From Clostridiales bacterium (lineage in GTDB: Bacteria; Bacillota; Clostridia; Oscillospirales; Acutalibacteraceae), in assembly GCA_019415945.1 (NCBI GenBank), contig DXYF01000033.1:23065-87064 (forward strand): 64,000 bases of DNA. Direction: 5' to 3'. The position numbers and the translations under genes were made by a program. Of this stretch, positions 41,701-49,458 are shown piece after piece (the first letter of the stretch is position 1; the number at the start of each line of letters is the position of its first letter). Below the pieces are notes generated by a model. The model saw nothing but the letters and a program-made list of their open reading frames with translations. It searched no databases and was not told the DNA's origin.

Positions 41701-43282
41701 CAACGGCGAAGCTACAAATCCGACAACTCCAACAACAGAACCCACACAGCCTGTAGGCGATACAGTATATGTAGTAGCCGGAAATGCTGAATTTGCAGGT
41801 CTTGAGTGGGACGGTTCACCCGAAACTGCTGCTGATAATATCATGACAGACAACGGTGACGGAACCTATTCTAAGGTATTTACAGCAACCCCCGCTATGG
41901 AAAAGGCTCAGGTAAAGGTTGTTGAAAATGTTGCTGACGGTACTCAGAACTGGATTGGCGATGCTACAGGCAACAACATTACATTCAATGTTTTAACAGA
42001 GTGTGATGTAACGGTTACTTATAACCCCACAACACAGGAAATCACTGTAACAGGTGACGGTGTTGAAATGGTAACAGAACTTGTTGTTGAATCAATGCGT
42101 GCCGTAGGTAACGGTGACGGTAACTGGCTCAACGGCGTATCATGGGATCCTGCAGCTGACGAAAACCTTATGACAGAGGTTGCTGATAAGATTTACTCAA
42201 TCACATACACAGACATTGACACATACGATAACTACCAGGTTAAGTTTGCTGCAAACGGCAGCTGGGCTGATAACTGGAGCGGCGTATATGCCGGTTCAGG
42301 TGTAGAAACAGAGGCTGTTTACAACGGTCAGGATAATATCACAGTAGATGTTCCTTACGAACTCGCTGATGTTACAATTGTTCTTGACCTTACAAACTTT
42401 GACTATGCAACAAAGACAGGTGCTACATTCACAGTAACTGTAACAGAGAAGACTCCTGCAACAGGTCTCACTGTAAATGCTACATCTAACCTCTTCCCTG
42501 AGGCTAATTGCATGGTAACTGAGGATGACAATACAGATCTCGTAACTGTATCTTACTATTTCGAGTCTGCTAAGGACATTCTCAATACTCAGTGGTCACT
42601 CACATATGATCCTGCTGTTCTTTCAGTACTTCCTGAGAACAACACAGACGGTTATATGCCATTTGCTGATGATGCTATGTACAGCACAGAGACTGCAGGC
42701 AAGATTAGTGCAAGCTGCTCTGATCTTACACTCTATGAGCTTGCTGACGGTAGTGCATTTGTACAGGTAACATTTAATGCTCTTGCTACAGACGGCGAAA
42801 CAACTGTTAACCTCAATGTTGAGGATCTCACAATTTCTGAGGTTAACCCTGCAACAGGTAACTCTGACGAAACTAAGGAAGAGACCGTTGTAGTTAACAG
42901 CGTTGTTCAGCAGATTGCTACTGAATACAATGTTAAAACTGTAGTTAAGGTTGGCGGAGCTGAAGTTCCGACAGAGCCAACTACAGATGCAACAGAACCC
43001 ACAACTGATGTAACAGAGCCTACAACAGAGGCTACTGAGCCTACAACTGAAGCTCCTACAGATGAACCGACCACAGTTGCTCCTACAACGGATGCTACTG
43101 CTTCTACTGATGCTACATCAGCAACAGGTACAACTGTAAACGGTGCTACATCTGATACACCTCAGACATCAGGTGGTTCAAGCAATGTTCAGACAGGTAG
43201 TGCTTCTATGTCAGTAATCATTCTTGTAGTACTCCTTTCTGCTTGCGGTGTACTTTACTTCGCTCGCAAGAGAGTTAAGTAA
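38744..43282 (+). CDS. Giant surface protein: three X25-like domain pairs and three cohesin-like domains, NVQTG anchor
   Basis: This 1512-residue protein begins with a signal peptide (1-29). Three tandem pairs of X25-like beta-sandwich domains (amylopullulanase/starch-binding type) lie at about 31-258, 546-778 and 1006-1234; the second member of each has Ser-Met-Arg-Ala-Val-Gly-Asn-Gly-Asp-Gly, Trp-Asp-Pro-Ala-Ala-Asp-Glu-Asn and Asn-Gly-Ser-Trp. Each pair is followed by a cohesin-like domain (about 301-470, 816-985, 1240-1400) with Tyr-Asp-Pro-x-Val-Leu. Thr-Glu-Ala/Pro linkers separate them. The C-terminus has NVQTG (1481-1485), a hydrophobic span and Arg-Lys-Arg, a sortase-like signal. It likely captures starch-like glycans and may dock dockerin enzymes. 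X25 and cohesin calls are pattern-based. Confidence 0.8.
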   Translation: MFKKAISLLLSLMLIVTSLSVTIFSVSAAGSTYVVAGVPALCGTEWDPSPETSADNVMTAKGDGTYEKVYTDVAVGKDYQVKIAETTADGAQNWYGIDGGEDNFTFNVTSVCDVTVNFDPSTLKLTVTGDGVEIPTELNIESMRAVGNGDGAWLNGVNWDPAADENLMTEVEPGVYEITYTDVDAFDNYQVKFAANGSWAVNWGGTYAGSGVESDAVFNGQDNITVDVPYELADVTIRLDITGFDYATKQGAKFTVTVEDVTNETTEATEATEATEATETTEATEATEATQATEPTTAAAGGLTVNATSNYFPAYSVNLSDDEEYVTVTYFIESEKNILNVQWEMYYDPNVLQFENAVNVNEEGTGINLMPSVDDLVWNNKVDEGKILGNATKLGLYKITGGRVPFVTATFKIVGSGETTVDLNISVLTLSLISYDNFMTDPDEEELVINNGVILDTPTKPVRDTVPHAGLYDKTATNPVVEPTQATEATEITEVTEATEVTEATEVTEATEVTEATEATEATEATEATEATEATEPTTEPTQPAGDTVYVVAGNAEFAGLEWDGSPETAADNIMTDNGDGTYSKVFTATPAMEKAQVKVVENVADGTQNWIGDATGNNITFNVLTECDVTVTYNPTTQEITVTGDGVEMVTELVVESMRAVGNGDGNWLNGVSWDPAADENLMTEVADKIYSITYTDIDTYDNYQVKFAANGSWADNWSGVYAGSGVETEAVYNGQDNITVDVPYELADVTIVLDLTNFDYATKTGATFTVKIEDKSGVDPTEPSTEATEPSTEVTEPSTEVTEPSTEATTAPAALKVNSTSNYFPAASVSLSEDEEYVTVTYFIESEKDMLNAQWTLNYDPSVLQFESAANINEAGDGINLMPSVDDLVWNNKADEGKILGNCTTLGLYKITGGRVPFVTATFKIVGSGETTVDLYVEILTLSKVDPDNFQTDPAEEEVVIDYGIINDTPTKPVRDTVVYPGMYNGEATNPTTPTTEPTQPVGDTVYVVAGNAEFAGLEWDGSPETAADNIMTDNGDGTYSKVFTATPAMEKAQVKVVENVADGTQNWIGDATGNNITFNVLTECDVTVTYNPTTQEITVTGDGVEMVTELVVESMRAVGNGDGNWLNGVSWDPAADENLMTEVADKIYSITYTDIDTYDNYQVKFAANGSWADNWSGVYAGSGVETEAVYNGQDNITVDVPYELADVTIVLDLTNFDYATKTGATFTVTVTEKTPATGLTVNATSNLFPEANCMVTEDDNTDLVTVSYYFESAKDILNTQWSLTYDPAVLSVLPENNTDGYMPFADDAMYSTETAGKISASCSDLTLYELADGSAFVQVTFNALATDGETTVNLNVEDLTISEVNPATGNSDETKEETVVVNSVVQQIATEYNVKTVVKVGGAEVPTEPTTDATEPTTDVTEPTTEATEPTTEAPTDEPTTVAPTTDATASTDATSATGTTVNGATSDTPQTSGGSSNVQTGSASMSVIILVVLLSACGVLYFARKRVK
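39536..39640 (+). repeat. Thr-Glu-Ala linker minisatellite 1
   Basis: Nine-base units (ACA GAR GCW type) encode about ten Thr-Glu-Ala repeats between the first X25-like pair and the first cohesin-like domain. Confidence 0.8.
40193..40370 (+). repeat. Thr-Glu-Ala/Val linker minisatellite 2
   Basis: This is the longest linker, with about eighteen nine-base Thr-Glu-Ala or Thr-Glu-Val units. It is prone to slippage and length change. Confidence 0.85.
40352..41060 (+). repeat. Near-identical 709-bp repeat, copy 1
   Basis: It encodes the second X25-like pair. By eye it matches 41729-42437 at a constant offset of 1377 bp, with only one visible difference (C 40377 versus T 41754). Synonymous positions are conserved too, so the duplication or gene conversion is recent. 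Confidence 0.88.
41729..42437 (+). repeat. Near-identical 709-bp repeat, copy 2
   Basis: It encodes the third X25-like pair and matches 40352-41060. The first pair (38830-39520) is clearly diverged, so only copies 2 and 3 were recently homogenised. Confidence 0.88.
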
Positions 43283-43320
43283 TTTATGCTGACTTAAATT
43301 CATAAAAAAATATTAATTTT

Positions 43321-43350
43321 CACCCTCCGATTTTTCGGAGGGTGTTTTTA
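43321..43350 (+). terminator. Terminator of the large surface gene
   Basis: CACCCTCCG at 43321-43329 pairs with CGGAGGGTG at 43336-43344, followed by TTTTTATT. Confidence 0.92.
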
Positions 43351-43393
43351 TTAAAAATACATTATAATTTGATATTAAATACTAAAAAACTCG

Positions 43394-43422
43394 TTGAATT
43401 TTTGAAAAAAATGATATATAAT
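43394..43422 (+). promoter_or_regulatory. Promoter of the small cohesin-like gene
   Basis: TTGAAT at 43394-43399 and TATAAT at 43417-43422 with a 17-bp spacer. Confidence 0.75.
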
Positions 43423-43460
43423 AAATATGTTATTGTATATTATTAAAAGGAATGAATTAA

Positions 43461-44270
43461 ATGAAAAAACACCTTATTAATTTAATTTCAGTTTGCTTTG
43501 CAGCCACACTAATGTTAAGTTTTGCATCGTCGCTTACTGTGTTTGCTGCCGATGATGATTTAACCATTAATTCTGATGCTACGGTTAAAGTAGGAGATAA
43601 AATCAAATATACACTATATCTAAGTGATACAACAGAGGATATAATCGGATTTGAGCTTCGACTTTTTTATGACCATAATTATCTTGAGCTTGATAAAGAT
43701 AATGTTAGTTACGGAAAGTTTGACGGGGTTGTACATAACTTGAATCTTGAGGATAAAATTCCTATTAACTGGACTAACATTACAACTCCTATGTCATTTG
43801 CAAATAAAGCTGAATTTCTGTCAATGGAGTTTACCGTACTTAAAGGCGGTGAAACAGAGATTTCACAGTTTGTATCAGAAATGTACGGCGATGATATGAC
43901 TTATCTTAAATCCTATACTTGGACATATGACATTACAGTAAATGATAAGGTGATAGTGGAAGATAAGACTCCTCTCATTAGCGATGATGAAGAAACTCTG
44001 GAAAAAAATCAGGGTAGTTTTATAAATTATTTGGATGGTATGGGAGAGGAAAATTCGCCCAACAAAGATGATCATCAGGCTATTATCGGTTCCATGCCCG
44101 GTACCCAAATTGCTACAGAATATGTTGATGTAACTAAATATCAGGAATTAAAATCATCATCAGTAAATTTAACTCCAATAATTGTGGTTGTTGCTATTGT
44201 TATAGTAATAGGTGCGATAGCTGTTATTTTAATTATAAAAAAACGCGAAGATGCTAAAAGTGGTGAGTAA
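43461..44270 (+). CDS. Membrane-anchored cohesin-like surface protein
   Basis: This 269-residue protein has a signal peptide (about 1-29) and one cohesin-like beta domain (about 32-165: Val-Gly-Asp-Lys-Ile-Lys-Tyr-Thr-Leu, Ile-Ile-Gly-Phe-Glu-Leu-Arg-Leu-Phe-Tyr-Asp, Phe-Leu-Ser-Met-Glu-Phe-Thr-Val). An acidic spacer, one transmembrane helix (about 238-260) and a short charged cytoplasmic tail follow. It shares the word Gln-Ile-Ala-Thr-Glu-Tyr with the end of the third cohesin-like domain of the large neighbour. It is a single-domain membrane-bound cohesin-like protein, perhaps a docking point. It has its own promoter. The cohesin assignment needs a profile search. Confidence 0.72.
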   Translation: MKKHLINLISVCFAATLMLSFASSLTVFAADDDLTINSDATVKVGDKIKYTLYLSDTTEDIIGFELRLFYDHNYLELDKDNVSYGKFDGVVHNLNLEDKIPINWTNITTPMSFANKAEFLSMEFTVLKGGETEISQFVSEMYGDDMTYLKSYTWTYDITVNDKVIVEDKTPLISDDEETLEKNQGSFINYLDGMGEENSPNKDDHQAIIGSMPGTQIATEYVDVTKYQELKSSSVNLTPIIVVVAIVIVIGAIAVILIIKKREDAKSGE

Positions 44271-44354
44271 GTGACAGATATTAATAGATACATTATATAC
44301 AAAAAACTTACAAAAAATTTGTGCAATATGACATAATAATTTTTTGTTATTTTC

Positions 44355-44383
44355 TTGAAAAAAACTAAAAAATGTTATATAAT
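44355..44383 (+). promoter_or_regulatory. Promoter of the CBM26-like gene
   Basis: TTGAAA at 44355-44360 and TATAAT at 44378-44383 with a 17-bp spacer; a GGAGGAG site follows near 44418. Confidence 0.8.
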
Positions 44384-44429
44384 TAACTAAAGCCGATTTT
44401 AAATCGGAAAATATACGGAGGAGATTAAA

Positions 44430-45428
44430 ATGAAAAAGAAACTTTTAAGCCTTTTGCTTGTAGGTTCTCTTGTTGCTTCAATGGCAGCAGTTGCAACAGC
44501 AAGTGTTTCGGCTAATGTACTCGAGGACGGAAGCTATGTTCCCGGTGACAATGTAGAAGCTACTAACAGATATTATTTTGCAATGCCTGATGAATGGTAC
44601 AGTGCAAATGCTACATCAGCAGGTATTTATTGGTGGTCAGGCACAGATGCTTGCGGTGCTGTTGACGGTACAGGCGGAAGCGTTGCATGGCCCGGTTATA
44701 AGGCTCAGAAGAGTGATGATGTTGATAACCTCTATTATGTTGACTGTCCTGAAGATGTTCCTACAATCGTATGGAATAACTTCCTTGACGGCGGTACAGA
44801 TACAGAGGCTTCAATTTACACAGAAGCTAAGCAGGCTGCTGATGCTCAGGTTGAGTTTTATTCCTATTTGGATCTCGATGGAGAAAAGTACACTGAAGAG
44901 TGGCTTGCTGAGATGGAAGAAAGCTACAACGGCGACAAGGCTGCTCTCGGTGATTATGCTGATAACTTCTTCTATGATAAAGAGTACGGTCTCGGCTTCT
45001 CATTCGAGCTTGACAATATGATTTATGTTGTTGATCTTTCTAAGACAAGTGAGAACTTTGACGGCAAACTTACTTACTCTGGCGAATGGTACTTCTACTT
45101 CGGTAACGGTGATTACGGTACATATCCAACTAAAGAGGGTTCTGAGGCCGCAGGTACATTAAAGAACATTGCTGATGCTCCTGCAACTTCTGACCAGCCT
45201 ACTACTGAGCCTACAACTCAGCCTACAACAACTCAGCCTACTGATAAGCCTGATCAGCCATCAACTGATCCTACTTCTTCTGTAGGCGGCAGCTCAACTT
45301 CTGATACTGTAAAGACTCCCGGTAACGGAAATGTTCAGACAGGTCAGGCTTCTTATGCTATCGTACTTCTCGTGGTATTGGCTGCTGTTTCAGGTGTAGT
45401 TGTTTTTACTCGCAAGAAGTTAAATTAA
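44430..45428 (+). CDS. Surface protein with CBM26-like domain and NVQTG anchor
   Basis: This 332-residue protein has a signal peptide (about 1-28) and one globular region (about 40-245). The stretch Tyr-Tyr-Phe, Gly-Ile-Tyr-Trp-Trp-Ser and Val-Ala-Trp-Pro-Gly-Tyr-Lys, then Ile-Val-Trp-Asn-Asn-Phe-Leu-Asp-Gly-Gly, follows the order of starch-binding module 26. A Thr/Pro/Gln linker (about 252-295), NVQTG (301-305), a hydrophobic span and Arg-Lys-Lys complete a sortase-like anchor nearly the same as in the 1512-residue protein. The rest of the globular part, with many acidic and aromatic residues, is not recognised. It probably binds alpha-glucan at the surface. Confidence 0.72.
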   Translation: MKKKLLSLLLVGSLVASMAAVATASVSANVLEDGSYVPGDNVEATNRYYFAMPDEWYSANATSAGIYWWSGTDACGAVDGTGGSVAWPGYKAQKSDDVDNLYYVDCPEDVPTIVWNNFLDGGTDTEASIYTEAKQAADAQVEFYSYLDLDGEKYTEEWLAEMEESYNGDKAALGDYADNFFYDKEYGLGFSFELDNMIYVVDLSKTSENFDGKLTYSGEWYFYFGNGDYGTYPTKEGSEAAGTLKNIADAPATSDQPTTEPTTQPTTTQPTDKPDQPSTDPTSSVGGSSTSDTVKTPGNGNVQTGQASYAIVLLVVLAAVSGVVVFTRKKLN

Positions 45429-45451
45429 TTAAATAATAATTTTGTTAAGCT

Positions 45452-45485
45452 TAACGCCTCCGCTCCTGGAGGCGTTATATTTTGT
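45452..45485 (+). terminator. Terminator after the surface cluster
   Basis: TAACGCCTCC at 45452-45461 pairs with GGAGGCGTTA at 45468-45477, followed by TATTTTG. Confidence 0.85.
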
Positions 45486-45686
45486 GCTTAAAATGCAGGT
45501 TATGCATTAATACTTGATACATAACCTATATGAAAGAAAATTTATAATTTTAATTTATTCTGTCGTTGTCTTGCGACACTAAATCGTCGATTATTGTAAT
45601 ATCTATAAAAAAATTAAAACAAATAAATAATTTTTATTTTTAATTTTTATTTTAATAAATTTTTATCTCTTATATTACATCGATTT

Positions 45687-46283
45687 TTAATATTCAGCAT
45701 TATCATCTGATATTATGCATTTTATAATAATATTGCATATTTTGTCTATCGGAGCGTCACAGCCGTTTTTTATCCATTCCATAATAACAGCCATTATACC
45801 TTTGATGTAAAATATTAAAATATATTTTCGTTCGTCTTCAGGAAAATTAAACTTTGCTAAGATGGGATTAAAAATATGATTAAACATCTTTTTAAATGTT
45901 TGGTTATAACCTAAATGTTTTGATTGATTTACAACACTTTTAAAAATCTGTTTATTATCTTTTATAAATGTTAAATAGGGTACAAGGTACTCAGGTGTTA
46001 TAAATATAAGCTCTTTTGCACTGCGTTTTTCTATGCTTTTAATAAATTCATCTGAGTCAACATTAAAGTGTTCAAAAAATTTATTATTTACATAATCTAC
46101 GCTCTCATTTAACAAGTCGTCTATAGTTTCGTAGTGCAGATAAAATGTTGAACGATTTACGCCTGCTTTTTCGCATATTTCTTTTACAGTTATATATTTT
46201 AGGCTTTTATATTCAAGCAAAGATATAAAAGCTTCATCAATTTTTTTCGCTGTATTAAAATATTTGCTTTCAGACTTGTTCAT
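45687..46283 (-). CDS. TetR/AcrR family transcriptional regulator
   Basis: This 198-residue protein has an N-terminal TetR HTH with Tyr-Ile-Thr-Val-Lys-Glu-Ile-Cys-Glu-Lys-Ala-Gly-Val-Asn-Arg-Ser-Thr-Phe-Tyr-Leu-His-Tyr. The C-terminal domain resembles the DhaS/TetR_C_8-like group. Upstream on the same strand, 35 bp away, is a small membrane-protein gene that it probably co-regulates. GAGGAC precedes the ATG. The ligand is unknown. Confidence 0.92.
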   Translation of the reverse strand: MNKSESKYFNTAKKIDEAFISLLEYKSLKYITVKEICEKAGVNRSTFYLHYETIDDLLNESVDYVNNKFFEHFNVDSDEFIKSIEKRSAKELIFITPEYLVPYLTFIKDNKQIFKSVVNQSKHLGYNQTFKKMFNHIFNPILAKFNFPEDERKYILIFYIKGIMAVIMEWIKNGCDAPIDKICNIIIKCIISDDNAEY

Positions 46284-46318
46284 TAAACCGTCCTCATTTC
46301 ATTTATTTCGCCACATTA

Positions 46319-46669
46319 TTATTCTTCACTAATTCCTTTTGCCAACTGTACAATCTCAAACGAGTATTTTTGTCTGCTTTTTGCAAGTAACCTTTTATAG
46401 ATAGGGTAATTTGTACAAACACCAATAAAACCGATAATTCCTACAATAATACCCAATATCATAAATATGGGTGTGCCGCCGATAATGTTCATACTAAGAC
46501 ACATACCGGTGCCTAAAATCAAAGTTGACAGAATTCCGTATGTATAAGCAAATATGTTTGCTGGATTTTTTGCTTTTTGGTCCAGTTTTTTTAGAGCAAT
46601 TACCTTTGAATCGTTTTTTGGGGCATATTCCTCTGCAAGTTTCTCTGCAAAAATTTTGTCTGTGTTCAT
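46319..46669 (-). CDS. Small two-pass membrane protein
   Basis: This 116-residue protein has an N-terminal charged segment (Tyr-Ala-Pro-Lys-Asn-Asp-Ser-Lys-Val-Ile-Ala-Leu-Lys-Lys-Leu-Asp), two hydrophobic segments (about 39-62 and 70-90) and a cytoplasmic tail with Lys-Arg-Leu-Leu-Ala-Lys-Ser-Arg. ATG 46669 has an AAAGGAG site about 7 bp upstream. It is the first gene of a pair with a TetR regulator. I recall similar hypothetical proteins beside TetR genes in Clostridia but cannot name a function. Confidence 0.8.
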   Translation of the reverse strand: MNTDKIFAEKLAEEYAPKNDSKVIALKKLDQKAKNPANIFAYTYGILSTLILGTGMCLSMNIIGGTPIFMILGIIVGIIGFIGVCTNYPIYKRLLAKSRQKYSFEIVQLAKGISEE

Positions 46670-46762
46670 AATATAATCTCCTTTTTCTTTTGTGATTATA
46701 TTATAGTACACTTTAAATTAGTAGTAAACGACACAGATTTAAAAATGTGTTGATTTAAAAAA

Positions 46763-46792
46763 TCCGTCTATCGATTTTACTCGATAGACGGA
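46763..46792 (-). terminator. Terminator of ppdK
   Basis: TCCGTCTATCGA at 46763-46774 pairs perfectly with TCGATAGACGGA at 46781-46792; on the minus strand a T-run follows. Confidence 0.88.
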
Positions 46793-46830
46793 CAATTTTA
46801 ATATCAAAAACTGAAGTATGATTACCTAAA

Positions 46831-49458
46831 TTACTTATTGCTGATAGCAGCCTGTGCAGCAGCAAGACGAGCAATCGGCACACGGAAAGGTGAACATGAT
46901 ACATAATCAAGACCGATCTTGTGGCAGAACTCTACAGAAGAAGGATCGCCGCCGTGCTCACCGCAGATACCGATGTGGAGGTTCGGATTTACGGGCTTGC
47001 CGAGCTTAATAGCTGTTTCCATAAGCTTGCCAACGCCTGTCTGATCGAGCTTTGCGAACGGATCGTTTTCAAAGATCTTCTTGTCATAGTAAGCGTCGAG
47101 GAACTTACCTGCGTCATCTCTTGAGAAGCCGAATGTCATCTGTGTAAGGTCGTTAGTACCGAAGCAGAAGAAGTCAGCCTCTGTAGCGATTTCGTCAGCT
47201 GTAAGAGCTGCACGGGGGATTTCGATCATTGTACCAACTTCGTACTCAAGATCTACGCCTGCAGCAGCAATTTCAGCGTCAGCTGTTTCTACTACAACTT
47301 TCTTAACAAACTTGAGCTCTTTGATTTCACAAACAAGCGGAATCATGATCTCAGGCTTAACTGCCCAATCGGGATGAGCTTTCTTAACTTCGAGAGCTGC
47401 ACGGATTACAGCCTTTGTCTGCATCTTAGCAATTTCAGGATATGTTACTGCAAGACGGCAGCCACGGTGACCCATCATCGGGTTGAACTCGTGGAGTGAA
47501 GTGATGATAGCCTTAATATCTTCAACTGACTTGCCCTGTGCGTCAGCGAGCTTCTTGATGTCAGCTTCCTCTGTAGGAACGAACTCGTGAAGCGGCGGGT
47601 CAAGGAATCTGATTGTTACGGGGTTGCCTTCGAGAGCCTCGTAAAGAGCCTTGAAGTCGCCCTGCTGATAAGGAAGAATCTTTTCAAGAGCAGCTTCTCT
47701 TTCTTCAACTGTGTCAGAGCAAATCATCTCACGGAATGCAGCGATTCTGTCCTCTTCAAAGAACATATGCTCTGTACGGCAAAGACCGATACCCTCGGCA
47801 CCGAGCTCACGAGCTTTCTTAGCGTCATCAGGTGTGTCAGCGTTTGTTCTTACCTTGAGTGTTCTGAACTTATCAGCCCAAGCCATAATTCTGCCGAACT
47901 CGCCTGCGATTGTAGCGTCAACTGTGGGGATAGCACCATCATAGATGTTACCTGTTGAACCGTCAATTGAAATGTAGTCACCCTCGTGGAATTCTTTGCC
48001 TGCAAGTGTGAACTTCTTGTTTTCTTCGTCCATATTGATATCGCCGCAGCCTGATACGCAGCAAGTACCCATACCACGAGCAACAACGGCTGCGTGAGAT
48101 GTCATACCGCCTCTAACTGTGAGGATACCCTGAGAAGCCTTCATACCTGTAATGTCTTCAGGTGAAGTTTCAAGACGAACGAGAACAACCTTTTCTCCTC
48201 TTGCGTTCCATGCCTCAGCATCTTCTGCTGTGAACACTACCTTACCGCAAGCAGCACCCGGAGAAGCACCGAGACCCTTGCCGATAGGTGTAGCAGCCTT
48301 AAGAGCTGCGGGATCGAACTGCGGGTGGAGAAGTGTATCAAGGTTACGGGGATCGATCATAGCAACAGCTTCTTCTTCTGTTCTCATGCCTTCGTCAACG
48401 AGGTCACAAGCAATCTTTAAAGCAGCCTGAGCTGTTCTCTTACCGTTTCTTGTCTGAAGCATATAGAGCTTCTTGTTTTCAACAGTAAACTCCATATCCT
48501 GCATATCTCTGTAGTGGTTTTCAAGTCTCTGGCAAACTTCTTTGAACTGAGCGAATGCCTCGGGGAATTCTTCTTCCATCTTTGCGATAGGCATAGGAGT
48601 ACGAACACCTGCAACAACATCTTCGCCCTGTGCGTTGATAAGGAACTCACCCATGAGTTTCTTTTCACCTGTAGCAGGATCTCTTGTAAATGCAACGCCT
48701 GTACCGCAATCGTCACCCATATTACCGAATGCCATTGACTGTACATTAACAGCAGTACCCCAAGAATAAGGAATGTCGTTGTCACGGCGATATACATTTG
48801 CACGGGGGTTGTCCCATGAACGGAATACAGCCATAACCGCACCCATAAGCTGTTCCTTCGGATCGTCGGGGAAATCTACGCCGATTTTAGCCTTGTATTC
48901 AGCCTTAAACTGTGAAGCAAGCTCTTTGAGGTCGTCAGCAGTAAGCTCAACATCGAATGTAACGCCTCTTTCAGCCTTCATCTTGTCGATAAGCTCTTCA
49001 AAATACTTCTTGCCTACTTCCATAACTACATCGGAGTACATCTGAATGAATCTTCTGTAGCAGTCCCAAGCCCAACGGGGGTTTCCTGATTTTTCAGCAA
49101 TAACATTAACAACAGTTTCGTTAAGACCGAGGTTGAGGATAGTATCCATCATACCGGGCATTGAAGCTCTTGCACCAGAACGAACGGAAACGAGAAGCGG
49201 ATTTTCCTTGTCGCCGAATTTCTTGCCTGTGATTTCTTCCATCTTGCCGATGTACTCGCCGATCTGAGCCTGAATTTCGTCGTTGATCTTCTTGCCGTCC
49301 TCATAATACTGAGTACAAGCCTCTGTTGTAATTGTGAAGCCCTGGGGAACAGGAAGTCCTAAGCTTGTCATTTCTGCAAGGTTAGCACCCTTACCGCCGA
49401 GGAGTTCACGCATGCTAGCATTACCCTCACTAAAAAGGTAAACCCATTTTTTTGCCAT
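46831..49458 (-). CDS. ppdK: Pyruvate, phosphate dikinase
   Basis: PpdK interconverts pyruvate, ATP and Pi with PEP, AMP and PPi and is a key glycolytic or gluconeogenic step in fermentative Clostridia. The 875-residue protein begins Lys-Lys-Trp-Val-Tyr-Leu-Phe. It has the ATP-grasp N-domain, the swivelling domain with catalytic His in Gly-Gly-Met-Thr-Ser-His-Ala-Ala-Val-Val-Ala-Arg (about residue 453), and the PEP/pyruvate barrel with Cys-Gly-Glu-His-Gly-Gly (about 830). ATG 49458 has AGGAGG upstream. It is a single gene with a strong terminator. Assignment is secure. Confidence 0.98.
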   Translation of the reverse strand: MAKKWVYLFSEGNASMRELLGGKGANLAEMTSLGLPVPQGFTITTEACTQYYEDGKKINDEIQAQIGEYIGKMEEITGKKFGDKENPLLVSVRSGARASMPGMMDTILNLGLNETVVNVIAEKSGNPRWAWDCYRRFIQMYSDVVMEVGKKYFEELIDKMKAERGVTFDVELTADDLKELASQFKAEYKAKIGVDFPDDPKEQLMGAVMAVFRSWDNPRANVYRRDNDIPYSWGTAVNVQSMAFGNMGDDCGTGVAFTRDPATGEKKLMGEFLINAQGEDVVAGVRTPMPIAKMEEEFPEAFAQFKEVCQRLENHYRDMQDMEFTVENKKLYMLQTRNGKRTAQAALKIACDLVDEGMRTEEEAVAMIDPRNLDTLLHPQFDPAALKAATPIGKGLGASPGAACGKVVFTAEDAEAWNARGEKVVLVRLETSPEDITGMKASQGILTVRGGMTSHAAVVARGMGTCCVSGCGDINMDEENKKFTLAGKEFHEGDYISIDGSTGNIYDGAIPTVDATIAGEFGRIMAWADKFRTLKVRTNADTPDDAKKARELGAEGIGLCRTEHMFFEEDRIAAFREMICSDTVEEREAALEKILPYQQGDFKALYEALEGNPVTIRFLDPPLHEFVPTEEADIKKLADAQGKSVEDIKAIITSLHEFNPMMGHRGCRLAVTYPEIAKMQTKAVIRAALEVKKAHPDWAVKPEIMIPLVCEIKELKFVKKVVVETADAEIAAAGVDLEYEVGTMIEIPRAALTADEIATEADFFCFGTNDLTQMTFGFSRDDAGKFLDAYYDKKIFENDPFAKLDQTGVGKLMETAIKLGKPVNPNLHIGICGEHGGDPSSVEFCHKIGLDYVSCSPFRVPIARLAAAQAAISNK

